Part shown: piece by piece, positions 31,352 to 38,840 of the stretch
How positions within the stretch are numbered: the stretch's first letter is position 1
How the letters are laid out: each line of letters starts with the position of its first letter
Virus record (IMG/VR): IMGVR_UViG_3300048834_000646
Location: 1-52,993 of that record
Source: a virus
Length of the DNA: 52,993 bases
Strand: one strand, 5' to 3'
Program-made: the position numbers and the translations under genes
Notes under the pieces: generated by a model
What the model was told of the DNA's origin: nothing
Databases searched by the model: none
The model's input: the letters and a program-made list of their open reading frames with translations, nothing else

Positions 31352-32292
31352 GCGCCGCCAGCCTCGCCGCGGCAGCCCTTCGGAATGAGGCGCGAGTGCT
31401 GCGCCTGATCCCGTCGCTCCGTACGGCGTGGCTCGCGACCGTCGAGGGGATCCTGCAGAATTTGCGGATGCGCGCCCTCTTCCAGCCGGGGCAGTCGTCC
31501 CGCGTCCTCGAGACGCTGTTCGCGAGCCCGGAGATCGAGGCGCTCTCGCTGGCCGAGCGGGCGACATGGCGCGACGCGTACGCGCAGGCGGGGACCTGGG
31601 CGCAGCGTGATCTGCCGTCCCGCTATGTGCGCGGCCCCTTCGACGTCACCTCGGTCTCGTCGCTGCGCGTGCTGCGGCGCTGGGAGACGCGGATCTTCGA
31701 TCTGCAGCTCGACGTGGCGAAGCAGGGCCTGCATTACGGCAGCGAGCTGGCATGGGTCCGCGGCATGAAGGCCGAGGCGCGCTATCGGCTCGTCGGCAAC
31801 AGCGTCGGGATCGGTCCCACCTCGTGGGATTGGGTGACCAGCTACCGCGACGACCTGCTCGCCGGCGAGGTAGGATCCGCCCGAGGCCGCCGCCTCCACG
31901 ATCAGCGGTACAAGCTGCGCGGGATCCCGAAGGAGGGCCTGTCGGAGGAGGCGGTCGACAACCTGGTGGCGAAGTATGCCAAGCGCGTGCAGCGCTACCG
32001 GGAGAACACCGCGATTCGCACCGCCGGCCTGAACGCCTATCGCGCAGGGCAGCAGGAATCCGTCGAGCAGGCGATCGCGCTGAACGGCGTCAATGCCTCG
32101 CTCTTCCGCCGGCGCTGGATCACGCGCCTCGATGGCAAGGAGCGGCCGACGCATCACGACATGAACGGCGAGCTGGTGGGCATCAACGAGCCGTGGATCG
32201 TGGACGGAGTAGGGCCACAGATGACGCCGGGAGAGGACGAGTTCAACTGCCGGTGTACCGTGGGGTATGTTATCGGAGTTCCCAAGAAGTAG
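31348..32292 (+). CDS. MuF-like head morphogenesis protein
   Basis: 314 residues. The C-terminus carries the MuF (phage Mu gpF-like) signature: RRWITRLDGKERPTHHDMNG, then MTPGEDEFNCRCTVGYV, with the paired cysteine end FNCRC. The N-terminal two thirds is helical. In related phages these proteins sit at the portal inside the head and help assembly or are ejected with DNA. Confidence 0.85.
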   Translation: MSAASLAAAALRNEARVLRLIPSLRTAWLATVEGILQNLRMRALFQPGQSSRVLETLFASPEIEALSLAERATWRDAYAQAGTWAQRDLPSRYVRGPFDVTSVSSLRVLRRWETRIFDLQLDVAKQGLHYGSELAWVRGMKAEARYRLVGNSVGIGPTSWDWVTSYRDDLLAGEVGSARGRRLHDQRYKLRGIPKEGLSEEAVDNLVAKYAKRVQRYRENTAIRTAGLNAYRAGQQESVEQAIALNGVNASLFRRRWITRLDGKERPTHHDMNGELVGINEPWIVDGVGPQMTPGEDEFNCRCTVGYVIGVPKK

Positions 32293-32316
32293 GCTCGCCA
32301 CCCATCGAGGAAGATC

Positions 32317-33105
32317 ATGAAAGCGAAGATCGGCACGCTGGAAGACGTCGCAGAGGGCATGCGCGGAGAGTACGAACCGAATCCCGACACGGCCGAGGGC
32401 GGCTTTGTGCTGAAGCTCGAGGGCGCGGAAACGCATCCCTTCAACCTGGGGCTCGTCCAGAAGAACAAGACGCTGATCAAGGCCGAGAGCGACGCGAAGA
32501 AGGCGCTCGAGGCGTACGGCGGTCGGGATCCGGCGCGGATCAAGGAGCTCGAGGACGCGGCCGCGGCCGCGGAGGATGCACGGCTCCGCGCCGAGGGCAA
32601 TTGGGACGCGAAGGAAGCGGCCGTCCGCAAGCACTACGAGGAGACGGTCATCCCGCCGCTGAAGGCGGATCTCGCGCTCGCCGATACCTTCCTCGAGCGC
32701 ACGCTGGTCAGCGATGCGATTCGGTCGGCGGCCGAGGAGGCGGGCTTCCATGCGAACCTGATCGTGCCCTTCGCCTCGCCGCTGGTGAAGAAGGTCAAGG
32801 TCGACGGAGGATTCGCCGCGCGCGTGCTGGCCGCGGATGGCAAGACCGAGCGCATCGACGGCGCGACCGGTCAGCCGTTCACCGTGCTGCAGCTCCTGAA
32901 GGAGATGGCGGCCAAGGAGGATTATCAGCCGCTCCTCAAGCCGACCGGCGCGGACGGTAGCGGCAGCGGGGATGGCAAGGGCGACAAGGGCGTCAAGGTG
33001 CCCTTCGATCCGAAGAAGGCCACGCAGGCGCAGAAGTCGGCCTTCATCCGGGAGCATGGGATCGCCAAGTGGACCGCGCTGATGGAAGGCGCGAGCGAGG
33101 CCTGA
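32317..33105 (+). CDS. Capsid scaffold-like protein
   Basis: 262 residues, directly upstream of the capsid gene. Coiled coil at residues 45-110 (KAESDAKKALEAYGG, ELEDAAAAAEDARLRAEG). A small C-terminal basic helix (KKATQAQKSAFIREHGIAKW) matches the capsid-binding end of scaffolds. The Gly/Asp-rich hinge lies near 215-230. Position and architecture fit a GP20-like scaffolding protein. Confidence 0.75.
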   Translation: MKAKIGTLEDVAEGMRGEYEPNPDTAEGGFVLKLEGAETHPFNLGLVQKNKTLIKAESDAKKALEAYGGRDPARIKELEDAAAAAEDARLRAEGNWDAKEAAVRKHYEETVIPPLKADLALADTFLERTLVSDAIRSAAEEAGFHANLIVPFASPLVKKVKVDGGFAARVLAADGKTERIDGATGQPFTVLQLLKEMAAKEDYQPLLKPTGADGSGSGDGKGDKGVKVPFDPKKATQAQKSAFIREHGIAKWTALMEGASEA

Positions 33106-33132
33106 TCGAGCGGCCAGAGCGGAGCGGTGACG

Positions 33133-33159
33133 GCGGGCAGGGGCGATCCCCCTGCCCGC
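33133..33159 (+). terminator. Strong hairpin between scaffold and capsid genes
   Basis: Perfect 11-bp stem (33133-33143 with 33149-33159) and loop cgatc, 27 bases after the scaffold stop. No T-run follows. It may stop or pause transcription, or protect a processed capsid mRNA. Confidence 0.6.
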
Positions 33160-33403
33160 GGTCGTATCCGGTGGCAGGGTTGCGCCTCGCTGCCGGGGGC
33201 TGATACTGTTTCCCCAGGCAGCAGGGAGACGCACCGGCCAAGCCGGACGCCTTGAGCTGCATCATCGAGCAGGGATCGACTGGCCAAGCCATCGCCCGCG
33301 CTCACCTTCCGCTCCGTGCTAAGCGCGGGCAAGGATGCTCCCACTAGATCCCGGCCCGCGCGTTTGCGTTCGTGGCCGTGGACAACCCCCCGACGAGGTT
33401 GCC
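33160..33403 (+). promoter_or_regulatory. Structured leader of the capsid gene
   Basis: With the preceding hairpin, the gap between scaffold and capsid is 298 bases, the longest untranslated stretch inside the late genes. A 9-bp stem, gcccgcgct (33294-33302) with agcgcgggc (33322-33330), lies 70 bases before the capsid ATG. A weak promoter is possible at ttgcgc (33179-33184) with tgatactgt about 18 bases on. Separate high-level expression of the capsid is the likely purpose. Confidence 0.4.
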
Positions 33404-34384
33404 ATGTCCATCGGAAAGAAGACGGATTTCAAGATCTACCATGAGCAGTTCTTCGGCGGCCAGCTCGAAGCCATCGTGCAGATGATCGATGGATTCAACG
33501 CGGCCAGCCGGAATGCGCTCGTGCTGCAGTCGAAGCTGCTCAAGGGCGACTACGCTTACGAGTCCTTCATGAACGACATCACCCTGATCACGCGGCGCGA
33601 TCCGACCAGCGTGGCGACCGCCGACGACACGGCGATGACGCAGGGCGAGATGATCAGCGTGAAGCTGAACCGCAAGATCGGCCCGGTCGCGAACACGATC
33701 GACTCCTTCCGCAAGATCGCCGCGGATCCGGAGCTCTTCTCCTTCATGTTCGGCCAGATGTTCGGCCCGAAGAAGGTGCAGGAGATGCTCAACACCGCGA
33801 TCTCGGCGCTGGTGGGCGCGATCGGCACCACCACGGCCAACATGTACACCGTGCCGACGAACGGCGTCCTCAGCTTCTCCGGCCTGGTGAACGGCCTCGC
33901 CAAGTTCGGGGATCAGTCTTCGCGGATCACCGCGTGGGTGATGCACTCGAAGTCCTACTTCGATCTCGTCGGGCAGGCGGTCACGGACAAGGTCTATGGC
34001 GTCGCCGACGTCGCGATCTTCGAAGGGACCACCGGCACGCTCGGCCGGCCGGTCATCGTCACCGATGCCCCGGCGCTCAAGATCTCGAGCGGCGGCTCGG
34101 TGCCGACCTACACCTACGCGACGCTCGGCCTGGTCGAGGGCGCAGCGGTCGTGGAGGAAAGCGAGGAGCAGGAGATCGAGAGCCAGCTGATCACCGGCTT
34201 GGAAAACCTCGTCATGCGGATTCAGGGCGAGTACGCCTACAACCTCGGCCTCAAGGGCTACAAGTACGACGTCACGAGCGGCGGGCTCAACCCGGATGCG
34301 ACCGCGGTCGCGCTCGGCACCAATTGGGACAAGGCCGTGACGTACGACAAGAACCTGGCCGGCGTCCGGATCATCTCCACCTGA
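33404..34384 (+). CDS. Major capsid protein
   Basis: 326 residues from ATG 33404, chosen for its gagg site; an in-frame ATG at 33335 lacks spacing. HK97-type capsid features: long N-terminal helix (HEQFFGGQLEAIVQMIDGF), extended loop segment, P-domain (WVMHSKSYFDLVGQA) and the closing block IFEGTTGTLGRPVIVTDAPAL typical of major capsid proteins. Between scaffold and connector genes. Gene-order and sequence agree. Confidence 0.85.
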   Translation: MSIGKKTDFKIYHEQFFGGQLEAIVQMIDGFNAASRNALVLQSKLLKGDYAYESFMNDITLITRRDPTSVATADDTAMTQGEMISVKLNRKIGPVANTIDSFRKIAADPELFSFMFGQMFGPKKVQEMLNTAISALVGAIGTTTANMYTVPTNGVLSFSGLVNGLAKFGDQSSRITAWVMHSKSYFDLVGQAVTDKVYGVADVAIFEGTTGTLGRPVIVTDAPALKISSGGSVPTYTYATLGLVEGAAVVEESEEQEIESQLITGLENLVMRIQGEYAYNLGLKGYKYDVTSGGLNPDATAVALGTNWDKAVTYDKNLAGVRIIST

Positions 34385-34401
34385 TCGGCGTCAGTTGAAT
34401 C

Positions 34402-35415
34402 ATGATGAAGCGTCCGCATCTCGTCACGATTCCCGGAGGGCGTGGGCCGAAAGGCCTGCGTCCTCCGATGCGGCTGCTCGTCAGCTACACCGCCCCGGGG
34501 ACGTCCCCCTACATCGATGACTTCTGCGCCGGCGCGCGCGCGTCGGGGTGGCGCGTCGTCCATCGCGAGGGCCGGCTGTGGACTGCCGGCTGCGACCTGA
34601 TCGATTGCGACCTGGTCGTCGTCAACGGAACGCGGAGCACGCCGGGAGTGGTCGCGGCGGCCTATCGCGCCGCCGGGATCCCGGTCTGCGTCTACGACCT
34701 GCCGCCCTTCCGCTTTGTGCCGGGAGCGTGGGCCGGTCTCTTCCGGGATCTCGCGGGCAACCCCTTCCTCCCCGCGGCGGGCCTGCCCGACCGTCTGAGC
34801 GCGTTTCCCCTGCCGCCGCGGCTCTCCCCCTCCCTCAAGGGGCCGTTGGTGCTCGTGGGGCAAGTGGCGACCGACAGCTCCCACCGGATCACGCCCGCGG
34901 AGTATCAGGCGTGGCTCCGCGACGCGGCCGCGGCGCTCGACGCGTCCGGGCAGCCGTGGGTCTACCGGCCCCATCCGAAGCAGTCGCAGCCCCTGCTCGA
35001 GCTGGCGGACTATCGCGCCTGCCCGATGAACGAGACGATCCCGCAGATGCTGCTTTGGGCCCGCGGCGTGATCTGCTGGGGCTCGACCGTGCAGTACGAG
35101 GCGCTCTATCATCGCGTCCCGGTGTCGATCGGCGTGCGCGGGGACGCGCTCCTTCCCGCCCCGCGCTCCGACGCCGAGGCCGATGCAATTCTGCAGGCCG
35201 TCGGCTGGAATCAGTTCAGCCCGGACGAGCTGCGCTCGGGACTGGCGATCGGGATCCTGACGGACGGCCCGCCGATCGCGCCGGCCGCCGAGCCCGCGGC
35301 CGAGGAGATTCCGATCGCGGATCCGGATCCGGCCGAGGATACAGCGGGGCCAGCAGCAGAAGCGCCGCGCACCAGCGCGCCGCGCCGGCAGCGTAGTCAG
35401 CGGAGGTCTGCGTGA
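34402..35415 (+). CDS. Glycosyltransferase-like protein in the capsid module
   Basis: 337 residues. The middle resembles GT-B enzymes of capsular polysaccharide synthesis: LVLVGQVATDSSHR, then WVYRPHPKQ (Arg-Pro-His-Pro, the nucleotide-sugar binding turn) and ARGVICWGSTVQYEALYHRVPVSIG. The N-terminal half is a Rossmann-like alpha/beta domain. The last 60 residues are disordered. Its place between capsid and connector genes suggests glycosylation of virion proteins or of host surface sugars. Substrate unknown; the assignment is by pattern only. Confidence 0.65.
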   Translation: MMKRPHLVTIPGGRGPKGLRPPMRLLVSYTAPGTSPYIDDFCAGARASGWRVVHREGRLWTAGCDLIDCDLVVVNGTRSTPGVVAAAYRAAGIPVCVYDLPPFRFVPGAWAGLFRDLAGNPFLPAAGLPDRLSAFPLPPRLSPSLKGPLVLVGQVATDSSHRITPAEYQAWLRDAAAALDASGQPWVYRPHPKQSQPLLELADYRACPMNETIPQMLLWARGVICWGSTVQYEALYHRVPVSIGVRGDALLPAPRSDAEADAILQAVGWNQFSPDELRSGLAIGILTDGPPIAPAAEPAAEEIPIADPDPAEDTAGPAAEAPRTSAPRRQRSQRRSA

Positions 35416-35933
35416 GCTTCACCCTGGTTGCAACGCCGGGAGCCGACGACGCGAATTCCTATCAGGAGCTCGCGGCGTTCAAGCTCTTCCTTGAGAGCTA
35501 CCCTTGGGCCCCGACGAAGACGGATCCCCAATGGAATCAGCTGCTCGCGCAGGCCGCGCGGCTCATCGATCGATTCCGCTATCTGGGCACGCCGAGCTTC
35601 CCGGGCGTGCAGGCGCTGGCGCATCCCCGCGAGTACCTGCCGATCGCGGACAGCGACGGCACCTACTACGACCCCGCCGCGATCGCGGTGCCGGTCGTCC
35701 GCGCCCAGGCGGAGCTCGCGATCTGGCTCGGGCAGAGCGACGCGGATCCGATCGAGCCGACCGGCCTCGAGGAATTCACGGAGGTGAAGCTCGGCCCGCT
35801 CGCGGTGAAGATGGCGGAGATGCCGCTCGCGCAGCTCAAGCCGATGATCCCGCCGAGCATCATGATGCTCCTGAGCCCGCTGATGAGTTCCTCCAGCGTG
35901 CCCGGGTTTCGCCGGATCGTGCGGACCGCATGA
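35412..35933 (+). CDS. Head-tail connector (DnaT-like domain family)
   Basis: 173 residues from GTG. ANSYQELAAFKLFLES...QLLAQAARLIDRF...ALAHPRE matches the DnaT-like connector family that acts as the first head-tail adaptor behind the portal. C-terminal VKLGPLAVKMAEM and a Met-rich helix are typical. Coupled to neighbours. Confidence 0.8.
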   Translation: MSFTLVATPGADDANSYQELAAFKLFLESYPWAPTKTDPQWNQLLAQAARLIDRFRYLGTPSFPGVQALAHPREYLPIADSDGTYYDPAAIAVPVVRAQAELAIWLGQSDADPIEPTGLEEFTEVKLGPLAVKMAEMPLAQLKPMIPPSIMMLLSPLMSSSSVPGFRRIVRTA

Positions 35934-36310
35934 GCGCGCTCACCGGCAAGCTCGCGCGCATCGCGCTCAAGCTGGTCACCAAGTTCGGTGGTCCGATCAC
36001 GATCACGCGCAACGCGACGGGCACCTACGTCCCGGCGACCGACAGCTTCTCGAGCGGGCCAACGACCGCGTCGATCACCGGCAAGGGCTTCGCCGCCACC
36101 GAGGACCGGCTCAAGCTGGATCCGCGAGGAGACTTCGCGACCTCTGAGGTGCTGCTGCTCCTGGCCGCGGATCCGACGTGGACCTTCACGCCGAACGAGA
36201 TCGGGCTGCGCACCACGTGGGCGGGCCGCGGGTGGCGCGTCGATCGCGCGGCGCAGATCAATCCGGAAGGCGCGCAGGTCGTGCTCTGGCTGGTGGGGCT
36301 GGCGCAGTAA
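35930..36310 (+). CDS. Head closure/neck protein
   Basis: 126 residues from ATG 35930. Small beta-rich protein (FGGPITITRNATGTYVP, GLRTTWAGRGWRVDRAAQI) of the size and position of the stopper/neck protein between adaptor and tail-completion genes. Family match is by position and beta pattern. Confidence 0.65.
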   Translation: MSALTGKLARIALKLVTKFGGPITITRNATGTYVPATDSFSSGPTTASITGKGFAATEDRLKLDPRGDFATSEVLLLLAADPTWTFTPNEIGLRTTWAGRGWRVDRAAQINPEGAQVVLWLVGLAQ

Positions 36311-36714
36311 TGTCGCGCAATGTGGACGACTCGCAGTGGGACGGCGTGATTGCCGACTTCGCCGCGCGCGTCGAGCAGTTCGGGCCGGACTACGTCTTCG
36401 GCGTCGCGATCAAGGCGCACGAGCGCATCAAGGAGCGCACGCCGGTCGGGGACGGGCCCCTCGCCGGCACCGCGAAGAACAGCTGGCAGCTGACGGCCGA
36501 GGCGGCGGGCGTGTACGAGATCACTACCGACGTGGTGTACATGCCGGTGCTGGAGTTCGGCGAGTACCCCGGCGTCGGGCCGCGCACGGTGCAGACGCCG
36601 GAGGGGATCTTCTCCTCGCAGGCCCCGGCCGGAATGTTCCGCATCACCGCGCAGGAGCTGCCGGCGATCGCGGATGAGGCCGCCGCCGAGCTCGCGCGAG
36701 CGATCGAGGGATGA
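36310..36714 (+). CDS. Tail-completion protein, HK97 gp10-like
   Basis: 134 residues from ATG 36310. Contains AHERIKERTPVGDGPLAGTAKNSW, the R-T-P-V-x-x-G pattern of HK97 gp10-like neck proteins, and a C-terminal helix. In this family it caps the tail tube at the head. Overlaps the next gene. Confidence 0.8.
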   Translation: MSRNVDDSQWDGVIADFAARVEQFGPDYVFGVAIKAHERIKERTPVGDGPLAGTAKNSWQLTAEAAGVYEITTDVVYMPVLEFGEYPGVGPRTVQTPEGIFSSQAPAGMFRITAQELPAIADEAAAELARAIEG

Positions 36715-37163
36715 CGACGCGCCGGCAGGTCAAGGCGGGGCTGCGGGGCTGCCTGGTCGCGGTCAGCGGCCTGCCGCCGGCGGCGCGGCGCAAGTGGCAG
36801 AACCGTGACTTCAAGCCGCCCGCGGTACCGACCGACGTCGAGGGCACCGGGGCAAACTTCGTCTGGGTCGAGGACGCGTTTCTGTACGGAGCCAGCACCC
36901 TCCGCGAGCTGAATTCCCGGACGCGCACGCGGCGCACGGAGATCTATCAGATCTCGCTGCGGGCTCCGCGAGACTTCGGGACGAACATCCTCGATGATCT
37001 CGCCGACGCGATCGAAGACGCGTTCCGCGCCGCCACGATTCTCGGCGATCCGGGCAACGAGGCGACCGCGCTCACGATCAACGACGTAGGTGTGGGCCCT
37101 CCTCTCGAGGAGACAACATGGTGGCATCTCCCGGTGTCCATCTTTTTCCAGTACGACCACTGA
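36711..37163 (+). CDS. Tail terminator protein
   Basis: 150 residues. RRTEIYQISLRAPRDFGTN and DLADAIEDAF with a closing beta segment (LEETTWWHLPVSIFFQYDH) match the DUF4128-type tail terminators. They form the ring that stops tail-tube growth. Position before the tail tube gene agrees. Confidence 0.8.
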   Translation: MTTRRQVKAGLRGCLVAVSGLPPAARRKWQNRDFKPPAVPTDVEGTGANFVWVEDAFLYGASTLRELNSRTRTRRTEIYQISLRAPRDFGTNILDDLADAIEDAFRAATILGDPGNEATALTINDVGVGPPLEETTWWHLPVSIFFQYDH

Positions 37164-37180
37164 ACGCAGAGGGGTGAACC

Positions 37181-38086
37181 ATGGGACGTCAACGCTCGAT
37201 CATTGGCCTTCGATACGCCGCGCAGCCCACTCCGCTGACCGCGCCGACCACGGGCTGGAAGGGACTCCGCTTTACCGGCGAGTCGATCAAGACGGATACG
37301 CAGGTGGTCCGCTCGAACGAGATCGTGGGCAGCCGGGAATCGTCCGGCGCGCTGCGCGTCGGCCAGACCGGCGGCGGCGGGATCAATCTCGAGTGGCACT
37401 ACGAGACGTTCGATGACTTCCTCGACTTCGCGCTCGGCGGCGGCTGGGTCAGCGACGTGCTGACGGTCGGCCCGGACCCGTCGCTCTTCGCGGTCGAGAA
37501 GGCGTGGGGCGACCTGGCCACGCCGAAGTTCGACCTGTACACCGACTGCCAGATGACCGGCTTCACGATCGAGGCGACGCTCGGCGGCATCATCACCGGC
37601 GGGTTCACCTTCGTCTCGAAGGGCGGCGTGATCGGGACCGCGAAGGCCGCGTCGGGCTCCGTGGCCGCGGTCAACGCGAATCCGATCTGGACCTCCACCG
37701 ACTGGATCCGCGCGATCGCCGAGGGCGGCGCACCGATCAGCGGCATCACCTCGTTCAAGCTGCAGGCGCAGATCGCGTCGCGCACGCAGGGCGAGCTCGG
37801 CACGCCGGACGTGACCGGCACCGCGGCCGGCGAGTTCGTGCTGACCGGCTCGCTCACGCAGTATCTCTCGGACACCGCGCTGGTGGCCAAGGCGCGCGCC
37901 TTCACCGATTCCTCGCTCTCGGTGGAGCTGGGTGGCGTCTCCGCGAAGAAGTATGTGATCGACATCCCCGCGATCAATTACCAGACCGACTCGGAGCTTG
38001 CGGGCGGCAAGGGTCAGGATGTATTCGTGGAGACCCCCTGGGAGGCGAAGGGGCCCGGGACTCTCACCATCACACGGACGGCCTGA
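37181..38086 (+). CDS. Major tail tube protein
   Basis: 301 residues. Start features YAAQPTPLTAPTTGWKGLRFTGESI and SNEIVGSRESSG are typical of siphovirus tail tube proteins. A Gly-rich beta sandwich core and closing KGQDVFVETPWEAKGPGTL follow. Directly before the G/GT chaperones and tape measure, the standard tail-module order. Confidence 0.85.
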   Translation: MGRQRSIIGLRYAAQPTPLTAPTTGWKGLRFTGESIKTDTQVVRSNEIVGSRESSGALRVGQTGGGGINLEWHYETFDDFLDFALGGGWVSDVLTVGPDPSLFAVEKAWGDLATPKFDLYTDCQMTGFTIEATLGGIITGGFTFVSKGGVIGTAKAASGSVAAVNANPIWTSTDWIRAIAEGGAPISGITSFKLQAQIASRTQGELGTPDVTGTAAGEFVLTGSLTQYLSDTALVAKARAFTDSSLSVELGGVSAKKYVIDIPAINYQTDSELAGGKGQDVFVETPWEAKGPGTLTITRTA

Positions 38087-38502
38087 TGAGCTTCAACCTG
38101 ACCAAGCAGTTCGGGACGGATCCCGATACTGAAATCAACGGCTACCGCTTCGAGCTGGGCGGCGGAGCCTTCATCCTGATCGCGCGCGAGGACAATCCGT
38201 TCTACCAGCAGGTGATGCGGGACGTCCTCGAGCCGTACACCGCGATCATCGGCAAGATGGAACCGGCCGAGTTCGACAAGCTCCTCGTGAAGGGCCTCGC
38301 CAAGGGCATCATCCGCGGCTGGGGCGGGCTCACGGAAGGCGAGGATGATACGCCGGTCGGCGAGTACTCGCCGGAGAAGGCGGAGGCGCTGCTGCTGCAG
38401 CCTGGCGACTTCCGGAAGACCATCGAGGGGATTTCGAAGCAGGTCCGCTTCTACCGGCAGGCCAACCTGACCGCGACCAAGGAGACGCTGGGAAACGAAT
38501 AG
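38086..38502 (+). CDS. Tail assembly chaperone G
   Basis: 138 residues from ATG 38086. Helical protein in the lambda gpG position. Its stop is preceded by a -1 slippery site (38490-38496), so a minority of ribosomes should make the longer GT product. It probably coats the tape measure protein before tail-tube assembly. Confidence 0.85.
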   Translation: MSFNLTKQFGTDPDTEINGYRFELGGGAFILIAREDNPFYQQVMRDVLEPYTAIIGKMEPAEFDKLLVKGLAKGIIRGWGGLTEGEDDTPVGEYSPEKAEALLLQPGDFRKTIEGISKQVRFYRQANLTATKETLGNE

Positions 38503-38840
38503 TCTGGGAGATGGAGTGGGGGCCGTTCCTTGAAAAACTGGCCGGCCCCATCTCCCGCGGTGAGTGTGTTTTCTGGAACGAGCAGCCGGTCGTCCTCGCC
38601 CAAGATCGCTGGCTGCTCGGGGCCTTTCGAGATCTCAACACTTGCCGCACCGTCGGCGTTCGCGATGGCCTGATTCCATGGACGGCCATCGATGCCTATG
38701 CGAGGCGCTATCGCATCGTCGGCGAAGACTTCGAGACCCTGGCCGCGGTGATCCGGCACATGGACCTCTGCTGGATGGAATTCCATAACGAGCGCTCCGC
38801 GAAGGAAGAGGAGCCGGAGCCCGAAGACGATGCCAGCTAA
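38086..38840 (+). CDS. Tail assembly chaperone GT (frameshift product)
   Basis: A 251-residue fusion: 137 codons of G to AAC at 38494-38496, a -1 shift, then 38496-38840 in the second frame. The second part (WTAIDAYARRYRIVGEDF, AVIRHMDLCWMEFHNE) resembles the T domain of tail chaperones. It recruits tail tube subunits in lambda. The frame is open from the shift to 38840. The only ATG in the second part (38511) touches a ggag site and lies in a hairpin, so independent translation is unlikely. Confidence 0.8.
38490..38556 (+). other. Programmed -1 frameshift site with stimulatory hairpin
   Basis: gggaaac (38490-38496) is an X-XXY-YYZ heptamer in the G frame (GGA AAC). Nine bases later a hairpin starts: gggagat (38506-38512) pairs with atctccc (38550-38556), and ggggcc (38519-38524) with ggcccc (38544-38549). 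The G stop codon TAG (38500-38502) follows one codon after the heptamer. Confidence 0.85.

Noticed and set aside
33335-33403. 23-residue N-terminal extension of the capsid protein
   Set aside because: The upstream ATG has no spaced ribosome site, and the extension is Pro/Arg-rich and unlike capsid starts. ATG 33404 has a gagg site.
38511-38840. Independent small tail gene
   Set aside because: Its start lies inside a hairpin touching the ggag site, and the frame continues upstream to a slippery heptamer; better read as the T part of a frameshift fusion.
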